Source of the DNA: Microbacterium sp. zg-B185 | GTDB lineage: Bacteria; Actinomycetota; Actinomycetes; Actinomycetales; Microbacteriaceae | Length of the DNA: 64,000 nt | Assembly: GCF_030246885.1 (NCBI RefSeq) | Contig: NZ_CP126739.1 | Location: forward strand, 2,046,001 to 2,110,000 | Direction of reading: 5' to 3' | Part shown: piece after piece, positions 16,087 through 27,090 of the stretch | How positions within the stretch are numbered: the stretch's first letter is position 1 | Layout: each line of letters opens with the position of its first letter | The notes under the pieces: model-generated | Database searches by the model: none | Told to the model about the DNA's origin: nothing | What the model saw: only the letters and a program-made list of their open reading frames with translations | Program-made: the position numbers and the translations under genes

Positions 16087-17931
16087 CTACTCCTCAGCGC
16101 CGGCGTCAGTGACTTCCCAGTCCCATGCGTTCCAGAACACCGTCGGCGCCAGGATCGACGACGTCACGTTGGTGATGCGGTCGCTGATCGCGGTGACCTC
16201 CGGGAACTGGAAGATGGTGACTCCGTAGAAGTCCGACCAGAGCTGGGTGTCCAGATCGACCTGCAGGTCGATCTTCTTCTGCTCGTCGAACTCGACGTTC
16301 AGCTGTGCGACGAGCTCGTCGACCGCCGGGCTGGAGTAGAAGTTGAGGTTGTTGATGCCGCCGGTCTCGAACGTCGGGAGCGAGTTGGTGACACCGAGGC
16401 TCGTGGACTGCCATCCGAACAGCGAGGCGTCGTAAGCGCCGGGCGTGCCGAGCAGGCCGCCCCACTCTTCCGAACCACAGTCGGTGACGTTGAAGCCCGC
16501 CTGGTTGGCCGAAGCCTGGATCAGGGCGAACTCGTTGACACGACGCGGGTTGTTCGACGCGTAGAGGATGCACACCGACGTGTCGGTGATGCCCGACTGC
16601 GCGAGCAGCGCCTGAGCGCCCGCGATGTCGACGTCGGCGTATGCCTCGGAACCGTTGGCCGCGACGGACTCGTCGTAGCCTTCAGCGCCGGGGACGAAGA
16701 TCTGCGAGTTCCGCACGATGGCGGCGTCGCCGATGATCGGCTCGATCAGGGTGTCGACGATCTCCTGACGGGGAATGGTCTTCATGAAGGCCTCGCGCAC
16801 GGCGGGGTTCGAGAAGATGTTCTCCGGGTTCTTGCCCTGGTCGAACTGCAGGTCGACGTGCTCGTAGGTGCCGCCGAGGCTGGTGTCGACGGTGATGCCG
16901 TCGATGCCTTCGAGCGCCGTCGTGATGTCGGCGGTCGCCTGCGGCTGGATGACGTCGACCTCGCCGTTCTCCAGCGCCTGGACCGCGGCGAGCGGGTCAG
17001 GGATGAAGCGGATCGTGATCTCTTCGATGTTGGCCGTGTTGTCGCCGCTGTACTCCGGGTTGGCCGTCAGCGTGACGAACTGGTCGGCGACGTAGTCGCT
17101 GATCATGTACGGGCCGCTGGCGGTGACCAGCTCGGGGTCATCCGGCATCTCGGTGAAGTTGAAGCCGGAGTTCCAGAACGCCGAGATCGGCGCGAGGGCG
17201 GCGTCGTCGGCGTTCTCGATGGCGTCGAGGATGGCCGTCTTGGCCTCCTCGTTGTCGTCCAGTCCGAGGGCCTTCTTCGCCACGATGTGCGCGGGCAGCA
17301 TCTCGCCCATGGTCGCGAACGTGAGCTCCCAGTCGACGAACGGCTCGTCGTAGGTGATGGTGACCGAGCGGCCGTCCTCACCGACCTCGGGAGTCTCCGA
17401 GACCAGGCCGAGGCCGGATGTCGGGGTTGCACCGGAGTCGAAGTACACGGTGTCGGTCGGGAATGCCTCGGTGAACTCACCCGTGTCGGGGTCGGTGAAC
17501 TCGGCGGGGTCGAAGTCCGGCGTGTCCAGCGCGCGCGACTCGGCAGCCCAGTACAGCATCAGGTCCGCCGCGTCGATGGGCGTCCCGTCCGACCAGTTGA
17601 CACCCTCGTTGACCGTGTACGTGACGGTCAGCGGGTCTTCGCTGACGAGCTCGTACGATCCGAAGGAGGTGTTCTGGACGAGCTCCGGGGTGTTGTTGTA
17701 GTAGTTGAAGCCGTCCAGCACCAAGTAGTTGATGTTGTTGTTGGCTGTGGCGTTGCCGAACGACGTGTTGCCGTTCATCGAGTAGAAAGCCTGGTTCCAC
17801 GCGGCGGTGATGGACGAGCCTTCGACGAGACCGGAGTCGTCGCCGCTGTCGCCGCCGCCATCGGCGGCGCAACCCGAGATCACCAATGCGCCGACAGCGG
17901 TGAGAGCCACCGCTGCCGAGATGCGCTTCAT
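16087..17931 (-). CDS. Peptide ABC transporter substrate-binding lipoprotein (family 5)
   Basis: A 614-residue extracytoplasmic lipoprotein. The signal peptide KRISAAVALTAVGALVI ends in the lipobox ISGC, so Cys would be acylated and anchor the protein outside the membrane. The mature part is a DppA/OppA-type family 5 binding protein (VNWSDGTPIDAADLMLYW near the N-terminus is the usual family 5 block). An acidic Gly/Asp/Ser linker follows the Cys. ATG 17931 is chosen; a GTG two codons upstream sits 4 nt from AGGAGG, while the ATG sits 10 nt away, so either may be used. It is the first gene of the transporter operon, under a good TTGACC-17-TAGGGT promoter. Confidence 0.94.
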   Translation of the reverse strand: MKRISAAVALTAVGALVISGCAADGGGDSGDDSGLVEGSSITAAWNQAFYSMNGNTSFGNATANNNINYLVLDGFNYYNNTPELVQNTSFGSYELVSEDPLTVTYTVNEGVNWSDGTPIDAADLMLYWAAESRALDTPDFDPAEFTDPDTGEFTEAFPTDTVYFDSGATPTSGLGLVSETPEVGEDGRSVTITYDEPFVDWELTFATMGEMLPAHIVAKKALGLDDNEEAKTAILDAIENADDAALAPISAFWNSGFNFTEMPDDPELVTASGPYMISDYVADQFVTLTANPEYSGDNTANIEEITIRFIPDPLAAVQALENGEVDVIQPQATADITTALEGIDGITVDTSLGGTYEHVDLQFDQGKNPENIFSNPAVREAFMKTIPRQEIVDTLIEPIIGDAAIVRNSQIFVPGAEGYDESVAANGSEAYADVDIAGAQALLAQSGITDTSVCILYASNNPRRVNEFALIQASANQAGFNVTDCGSEEWGGLLGTPGAYDASLFGWQSTSLGVTNSLPTFETGGINNLNFYSSPAVDELVAQLNVEFDEQKKIDLQVDLDTQLWSDFYGVTIFQFPEVTAISDRITNVTSSILAPTVFWNAWDWEVTDAGAEE

Positions 17932-18002
17932 TCTCACTGTTCCTCCTGTGCAGGGTTGTGCGCCCACGTCGAGGCAAAGCACGACGGGGCGCGGATAGGG
18001 AA

Positions 18003-18031
18003 ACCCTAAGCACCTGGTATCGGATGGTCAA
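18003..18031 (-). promoter_or_regulatory. Promoter of the peptide-binding-protein gene
   Basis: TTGACC (18031-18026) and TAGGGT (18008-18003) on the minus strand, with a 17-bp spacer: the best sigma-70-type promoter in the window. The predicted +1 near 17996 gives a leader of about 65 nt carrying AGGAGG. Confidence 0.7.
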
Positions 18032-18095
18032 AACTTCACGCGAAAACGTTACAGAGCCTTAACTCAACGCGGGCCCGATGTGACAATCTGACAAG

Positions 18096-18920
18096 GTGAC
18101 CTCGCCGAAGACCCCTCCAGATGAGAGGAAAGCTCCTGCCGCGGCATCCCGAGCCCGATTGTGGTGGGAGATCGGCATCGTCCTGGCCGTCACGGTGGGG
18201 CAATCGGCGCTGTATTCGGTGCTGTCGCTGGTGCGCGCATCGCTGCGCACCACCCCGATCGGGCAGCAGCAGACCCAGCTCAACCCCGACCGGGATGCCG
18301 AGGTCCTCTGGAACGTCCTGTACCAGTTTCTGGCCATCGTGTTCGGGCTGGCGCTGGTGGCCCTCGTGGTCTATCTGCTCTGGGAACCGGGCACCAACGC
18401 GCTGCGTCGCATCGGCCTGGACTTCACGCGGTTCGGCGGGGACCTGGGCCGCGGCATCCTGCTCGCCGCGGTGATCGGAGTGCCGGGACTGGGACTGTAC
18501 GTCCTCTCCCGCATCCTCGGGCTGAACGTCGCCGTCGTCGCCTCGCCCCTGGATGCGGCGTGGTGGACGGTCCCGCTGCTGGTGCTGGCTGCGCTCCGGG
18601 CCGGGCTGACCGAGGAGGTCATCTTCATCGGGTATCTGTTCGACCGGCTGAGGCGGGTGGGCTGGTCGTGGTGGACGATCATCCTGACCACGGCCGCGCT
18701 GCGGGGCGCGTATCACGCGTACCAGGGCATCGGGGCGATCGTCGGCAACTTCGTGCTCGGCGTCGTGTTCGGCTGGTGCTACCGCCGCTGGGGCAGGGTG
18801 ATGCCCCTGGTGATCGCCCACACGCTGCTGGACGTCGTGGCGTTCGTGGGATACCCCCTGGCCGCCGCGCTGTGGCCCGGCGTCTTCGCGCCCGCCCCGA
18901 CGCCCACGCCGTCCGGGTAG
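18096..18920 (+). CDS. CPBP family intramembrane metalloprotease
   Basis: A 274-residue membrane protein of the CPBP/Abi (CAAX protease-like) family. The three catalytic motifs are present: TEEVIFIGYLF (Glu-Glu), the RGAYHAYQG histidine motif and the final AHTLLDV histidine/Asp block. About seven or eight helices surround them. Bacterial members are thought to be membrane proteases linked to bacteriocin self-immunity or protein processing; a target cannot be inferred here. The GTG start at 18096 follows CAATCT (18084-18089) by 6 nt, matching the leaderless pattern. It is divergent from the peptide transporter operon and followed by a palindromic repeat element. Confidence 0.9.
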   Translation: MTSPKTPPDERKAPAAASRARLWWEIGIVLAVTVGQSALYSVLSLVRASLRTTPIGQQQTQLNPDRDAEVLWNVLYQFLAIVFGLALVALVVYLLWEPGTNALRRIGLDFTRFGGDLGRGILLAAVIGVPGLGLYVLSRILGLNVAVVASPLDAAWWTVPLLVLAALRAGLTEEVIFIGYLFDRLRRVGWSWWTIILTTAALRGAYHAYQGIGAIVGNFVLGVVFGWCYRRWGRVMPLVIAHTLLDVVAFVGYPLAAALWPGVFAPAPTPTPSG

Positions 18921-18934
18921 CCGCGCTCTCTCTT

Positions 18935-19007
18935 CCGCGAGACTGCAACCGCGCCTCCAGACAGCGAGGTTCGCCCGCCCGTTGGAGGTGCTGTTGCAGT
19001 CTCGGGG
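18935..19007. repeat. Palindromic repeat element, copy 1
   Basis: The left arm at 18935-18959 (starts CCGCGAGACTGCAAC, ends GCCTCCA) pairs with the right arm at 18983-19007 with 3 mismatches in 25; the loop is 23 bp. The core GAGACTGCAAC/GTTGCAGTCTC is shared with copy 2 at 20113-20185, so both copies belong to one repeat family. It lies 14 bp after the CPBP protease stop and about 120 bp before the nuclease-like gene. Confidence 0.8.
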
Positions 19008-19129
19008 AATGCGGCAGCGGGGGGCGAAGGAGCGAGCACGGCTCCTCCACAGACGGCTCCGGAGAGGATGCGTCCACCGGATCCGCCTGACGACCCGGCC
19101 GCCCGCGCTGCGCCGGTCAGAGTGCCGGA

Positions 19130-20143
19130 ATGACGCTGAGCATCGATCCGAGCCCCTCTTCATTCGTCGCGGTCTCCTCGCCCATCCCGCTCACCCGCTC
19201 ATCGCAGGTGGCGCACGCGGACCGCGACATCGCAGGCGGCCGTCTCGTGCGGGTTCGGCGGGGCATCGTCGCGCCGGCATCGCTGTGGGCCGCGCTCGCG
19301 CCGTGGCAGCGTTATGCGGCGCGCGTCCATGCCGCGGCGATGACCCATCCGGGCATCGTCTTCAGCCACGAGTCAGCGGCCGCGATCCTGGGACTGCCGA
19401 CCTTCGGCGAGCCGCTCGAGGTCCACGCACTGGATACGCCCGGCACCACGTCGCGCTTGAGCGGCGGCATCCGGCTGCATACGACACGGGGCGATCGCGC
19501 GGTCGTCGACGTGGGCGGGCTGCTGGTTACGTCGCCGCTGGACACCGCCGTCGACATCGCCCGCTCGAGAAACGGTGCGGTCGGCCTGGCCGTGTCCGAT
19601 GCCGCCCTGCGCGGAGACCCGCTGCTGTCGGTGGAGGCGCTCGTCGCCCACAACGAGTGCAGGATCAGTAGCCGCGGTCGGAGGGTCGCGCGATGGGTGC
19701 TGCATCGGGCGAGCGCGCTTGCAGAGACTCCCCTCGAGTCGGTCAGTCGGGCAGCGATCGAGTGGTTGGGATTCGAGGAACCCCGGCTGCAGGTCGAATT
19801 CGTCACCGCCGGCATGGTCGATCGCTGCGACATGTGGTGGGAGACCGCCCGAGTCATCGGCGAGGCGGACGGCGACGTGAAATACGACGGAACGCTCCAG
19901 GCGCCGGTGACGGCGATCCGCAAAGAGAAGGATCGCGATCGGCGACTCGGCCATCACGCGTCGGGCATCGCCCACTGGGGCTGGGCCGATGTGGCGCGGC
20001 TGACCCCGCTGCGCGGAGCGCTGCGACATGCGGGGCTGCGTCCGGTCAATCCCGAGGCATCCCGCGAGCTCTTCGCACTGAGCGCGCTCCTGGGCGGCCG
20101 CGGACGGCAGGGCCGCGAGACTGCAACGCCGCCTCGAGACTGA
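19130..20143 (+). CDS. Nuclease-like protein with AbiEi-like N-terminus and PD-(D/E)XK-like C-terminal domain
   Basis: A 337-residue protein of a type common in actinobacteria and usually left hypothetical. The N-terminal half (residues 20-160) looks like the winged-helix/AbiEi-type fold seen before DUF559/Vsr-like domains: GRLVRVRRGIVAP, then FSHESAAAILGLP. The C-terminal half has Glu203 (ETPLES), QVEFVTAGMVDRCDMWW (Asp234) and VIGEADGDVKYDG (Glu245, Asp247, Lys251), matching the E...D...ExD-K layout of PD-(D/E)XK nucleases. No cognate toxin or methylase lies adjacent. CAGAGT at 19118-19123 ends 6 nt before the ATG, so it is probably leaderless. Residues 328-337 and the TGA stop are encoded inside palindromic element 2. 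The nuclease role is inference. Confidence 0.7.
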   Translation: MTLSIDPSPSSFVAVSSPIPLTRSSQVAHADRDIAGGRLVRVRRGIVAPASLWAALAPWQRYAARVHAAAMTHPGIVFSHESAAAILGLPTFGEPLEVHALDTPGTTSRLSGGIRLHTTRGDRAVVDVGGLLVTSPLDTAVDIARSRNGAVGLAVSDAALRGDPLLSVEALVAHNECRISSRGRRVARWVLHRASALAETPLESVSRAAIEWLGFEEPRLQVEFVTAGMVDRCDMWWETARVIGEADGDVKYDGTLQAPVTAIRKEKDRDRRLGHHASGIAHWGWADVARLTPLRGALRHAGLRPVNPEASRELFALSALLGGRGRQGRETATPPRD

Positions 20144-20185
20144 GGGGTTTCCCCCCACTCTCGAGGCGCGGTTGCAGTCTCGCGG
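20113..20185. repeat. Palindromic repeat element, copy 2, overlapping a gene end
   Basis: The left arm at 20113-20139 and right arm at 20159-20185 match as an inverted repeat at 25 of 27 positions. Inside, the GGGG/CCCCCC tracts around TTT extend the stem, so almost the whole element folds into one long hairpin. The left arm encodes the last ten residues and leads into the stop codon of the nuclease-like gene. The element separates that gene from convergent gcvP and could serve as a bidirectional terminator. Confidence 0.8.
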
Positions 20186-20207
20186 TCAAAAGGCCGGGGA
20201 CCGACGG

Positions 20208-23113
<2,906 letters not shown>

Positions 23114-23117
<4 letters not shown>

Positions 23118-23497
23118 GCGTCGCCGCCGGTCAGCGCGACGTAGGCTTCGCGATCGAGCAGCTCGGACGCATCCGAGCTGTCGACTTTCAGCTTCATCAG
23201 CCATCCGTCACCGTACGGGTCGGCGTTGACCATGGACGGGTCATCCACGACGGCCTGGTTGACACCCACGACGGCGCCGGTGAGGGGTGCGTACAGCTCG
23301 CCGACCGACTTGGTCGACTCGATCTCGCCGACGACCTGGCCGGCCGAGACGCCGGAGTCGACCCCGGGCAGGTCGATGAAGACGACATCGCCGAGTTTGT
23401 CGGCGGCGTAGTCGGTGATGCCGATGGTGGCCACATCGCCGTCCAAGGCGACCCACTCGTGCTCGGCGGTGTATTTGAGGCTGTTGAGGTCGGTCAC
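23114..23497 (-). CDS. gcvH: Glycine cleavage system H protein
   Basis: A 127-residue lipoyl carrier protein that shuttles the aminomethyl intermediate between GcvP, GcvT and dihydrolipoyl dehydrogenase. The lipoylation site is Lys63 in [12 protein letters not shown], and the AEHEW N-terminal motif is present. The GTG start at 23497 has GGAGGAAGAA directly upstream and gives the normal length; an open extension of 17 codons upstream is not needed. gcvT ends 47 bp upstream and gcvP overlaps the stop. Confidence 0.97.
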
Positions 23498-23544
23498 TTC
23501 TTCCTCCGGTGTGCTCTGGTGGATCACGGAGCGCGCTGCGCGGG

Positions 23545-24657
<1,113 letters not shown>

Positions 24658-24907
24658 GAGTTCTCCCGGTCACGTGCGGGCAGACGCCGATCGGCGCCTG
24701 TGAACTCCCCCTCTGTCATGGGCCTGAGAGCTTCGCCTCGGCATCCCTCCGCGTCGAGCGGATGCCGGGACTTTCACCGTCGGCGGATCCCCGAAGGATC
24801 GCTTTCCAGAGTGGCCGAGCCCGGGCGGTACGCATACCTGAGAGATTGGCGGGGAGGCTTGCTCCTTCGGTGCTCGGCGCACGTGCAGCCGAGGCTCTCC
24901 CGTCCGG
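24658..24907 (-). promoter_or_regulatory. Tandem glycine riboswitch and expression platform
   Basis: The 306-bp gap before gcvT holds two glycine aptamers in series on the minus strand. Each has the conserved CTCTCAGG (24844-24837 and 24730-24723). The first aptamer also shows CACCGAAGGAGCAAGCC upstream of its CTCTCAGG; the second has GAGGCGAAGCTCTCAGG. The P3-type stem of aptamer 2 is built from GGCATCC/GGATGCC. The expression platform (24658-24707) has GAGTTC (24707-24702), which can pair with GAACTC (24663-24658) beside the ribosome site and ATG, and an internal 10-bp near-perfect hairpin at 24681-24700. That suggests control of translation initiation or of termination. Glycine is expected to switch the operon on. 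Confidence 0.9.
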
Positions 24908-24963
24908 GTTGTTGGCCGGTATTGACTTGCCGTGCCAGCATAGCGTCCGCAGCGTGCGTGCGG

Positions 24964-26136
24964 TCAGCCGATGCAGCGCCCCGACGAAGCGGCATCCGTC
25001 CAGCCGGTGGCGCCGGCGAGGATGGGCTCGAGCTCAGCCGTGGTCATCGCGTAGCCGCGGTCCGAGTCCGCCTCCGCCCGCGCGAAGACCACCCCGCCCA
25101 CCGCGCCGTCGGCGGTCAGCAGGGGGCCGCCCGAGTTGCCGGGATTGACCTGCGCCGCCAGGGCATAGATGTCCCGCAGAGCGGTCGACTCGCCGTAGAT
25201 GTCCGGCACCTCCGCCGCCCCGGCGGAGATCACTTCGGCGTTCACCATCGAGAAGGGTCCGCCGAACGGGTAGCCCTGGATGACGCCCGCCGTTCCGGGG
25301 CTCAGCGGTGGCACCACCGGCAGCGCGGAGGCGCCGAGTCCATCGACGGCGATCACGGCGAGGTCATCGATCGGGTCGAAGTACACGATCCGACCCTCGC
25401 GCGCCGGGACGCCCGGGAGTTCGACGATCGGGGTCTGGACGCCTGCGACCACGTGGGCGTTGGTCACCACACGGTCCGGCGCGATGACGAAGCCGGACCC
25501 GGCAGCGCTGGTGCCGCAGGCGAACGCCACGCCCGACACGCGCGCGACGGATGCCGCGGCGTCGGCCAGCAGCGGGTCATCCAGCGCCACCGGCGGAGCG
25601 CTGGGCTCGATGTCCAGTTCCAGCAGCTCTCCCAGCCGCGGGAGCGCGTCCTCCATCACCGCCGAGCGCACTCGGGCCAGCGCCTCCGCCACCGGTGCGG
25701 GCGTCACTGAGGAGATCGTCCGGAGCACCTGTGAAGACTTCAGGGCGGTCGAGACCACCGGCGTCCCGGTCGCCGCGACGCTGGAGCCGATCAGGCTCAG
25801 TGACAACGCTCCGGCGAGGACCGCGAGCGCGCCGCCGAGCAGGCGGTCGACGGCCCGCAGCGGCGTCCGGTCGACCCCGCGTCGCAGTGCGGCGCCGATC
25901 GCGCCGATCGCGGTCGCCCCGGCTACCAGCAGAACCAGCACCAGCGCGATCACCGCCACCACCCGCGTGGTCGGCCACGGCCAGAGCTCATTGACGATCG
26001 GCACGAGCCAGAACGCCGCCAAGCCGCCCAGCACGATGCCGATCAGGACGCCCAGGCTGGCGAGCAAGCCGCGCTGCAGACCGACGACCAGCGCGAGAAC
26101 GAGCAGCCCGATCAGCACGATGTCGATGACGAGCAC
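24964..26136 (-). CDS. MarP-like membrane-anchored serine protease (CvpA-trypsin)
   Basis: 390 residues. The N-terminal CvpA-like region has four membrane helices (about 4-22, 28-47, 58-82 and 100-122), followed by an external trypsin-like domain with triad His228 (VTNAHVVAG), Asp257/258 (DDLAV) and Ser335 (NPGNSGGP). Cys207 and Cys388 may form the regulatory disulfide known from mycobacterial MarP, which protects against acid and oxidative stress. The GTG start at 26136 has GGGGAGA upstream. It is a single gene, upstream of the gcv riboswitch on the same strand and divergent from nrtR. The stress role is by homology only. Confidence 0.9.
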   Translation of the reverse strand: MLVIDIVLIGLLVLALVVGLQRGLLASLGVLIGIVLGGLAAFWLVPIVNELWPWPTTRVVAVIALVLVLLVAGATAIGAIGAALRRGVDRTPLRAVDRLLGGALAVLAGALSLSLIGSSVAATGTPVVSTALKSSQVLRTISSVTPAPVAEALARVRSAVMEDALPRLGELLELDIEPSAPPVALDDPLLADAAASVARVSGVAFACGTSAAGSGFVIAPDRVVTNAHVVAGVQTPIVELPGVPAREGRIVYFDPIDDLAVIAVDGLGASALPVVPPLSPGTAGVIQGYPFGGPFSMVNAEVISAGAAEVPDIYGESTALRDIYALAAQVNPGNSGGPLLTADGAVGGVVFARAEADSDRGYAMTTAELEPILAGATGWTDAASSGRCIG

Positions 26137-26289
26137 GCTCTCCCCATCTCTGCCATGCCAACCCGGGCGTTCAGCGTAGCTCCTGCAGATTTCCAGAGTC
26201 TGGGTGCCGCCGGTACGCCCGGCCGGGTCCGAACGCGCGTGCGGCGTTCGGCGCCGTGCGGGCGGGGCGCGACACGACCTCGCGGATTC

Positions 26290-26319
26290 TTGCCCTTCGG
26301 GTCAGAACGACACTAAGAT
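26290..26319 (+). promoter_or_regulatory. Candidate promoter of the nrtR-nad operon
   Basis: TTGCCC (26290-26295), 18-bp spacer, TAAGAT (26314-26319). The predicted +1 near 26326 leaves a 12-nt leader that starts with the GAGGT ribosome site. No clear NrtR operator palindrome was recognised here. Confidence 0.4.
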
Positions 26320-26337
26320 CGAATCGAGGTAATGGTC

Positions 26338-27063
26338 ATGATGACACAAACAACCGCGAGTGCCGGCACGCCGGAGGGCGTCCCCGCGCCCGAGGACGTG
26401 ACCCGCGTTGCGGTCTCGACGGTGATCTTCACGCTGCGCCGCGACCCGCACGACGACCGCTCCACCGTGGCCCTGCCGCTGGTGCGTCGCACGCGTGATC
26501 CGCACGCGGGTCTGTGGGCTCTTCCCGGCGGCTGGCTGAACCCGACCGAGAGTCTGGATGCCGCGGCATCCCGCACCCTGGCCGAGACGACCCGGATCGC
26601 GCCCAGCTACCTCGAGCAGCTGTACGCCTTCGGAGCGGTCGACCGCTCCCCCACCCGGGTCGTCTCGATCGTCTACTGGGCGCTGGTGCGTCCGGACGAG
26701 ATCCCGAGCGATGTCGTCGAGAACGTCGCCTGGTTCGACGCGGCAGAGCTGCCGCGACTGGCCTTCGACCACAACGAGATCGTCGAGTACGCCCTGTGGC
26801 GGCTGCGCAACAAGGTGGGGTACAGCCGGATCGCGCATGGGCTGCTGGCCGACGCGTTCACGCTCGCCGAACTGCGCGAGGTCTACGAGTCGATTCTGGG
26901 TCGGCGCCTGGACCCCGCGAACTTCCGCCGCCAGGTGGAGAACTCCGGGACGCTGATCCCCACCGACCGCTTCCGCACCGGCAGCCACCGCCCCGCGCGG
27001 CTGTACCGCTACAACCAGGACGTCGAACTCGCAGACCGCGGGCCTCTCGTCGTCCGCCACTGA
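26338..27063 (+). CDS. nrtR: Nudix-type transcriptional regulator of NAD synthesis (NrtR-like)
   Basis: A 241-residue protein: an N-terminal Nudix-fold domain (about residues 20-150) followed by a C-terminal winged helix (about 155-240, YSRIAHGLLADAFTLAELREVYE and FRRQVENSGTLIPT). The Nudix box is degenerate: G-WLNPT-E is kept, but REUxEExGU reads RTLAETTRI, so hydrolysis is probably lost and the domain senses an NAD-related ligand, as in NrtR. Start 26338 has GAGGT 7 nt upstream; alternatives at 26332 and 26341 exist. nadA follows 27 bp later, strongly supporting control of the nad operon, including its own gene. In NrtR proteins ADP-ribose/NAD metabolites relieve repression. Confidence 0.88.
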   Translation: MMTQTTASAGTPEGVPAPEDVTRVAVSTVIFTLRRDPHDDRSTVALPLVRRTRDPHAGLWALPGGWLNPTESLDAAASRTLAETTRIAPSYLEQLYAFGAVDRSPTRVVSIVYWALVRPDEIPSDVVENVAWFDAAELPRLAFDHNEIVEYALWRLRNKVGYSRIAHGLLADAFTLAELREVYESILGRRLDPANFRRQVENSGTLIPTDRFRTGSHRPARLYRYNQDVELADRGPLVVRH

Positions 27064-27090
27064 ATCCGTCCAGATCGAAACGAGCCCGCG

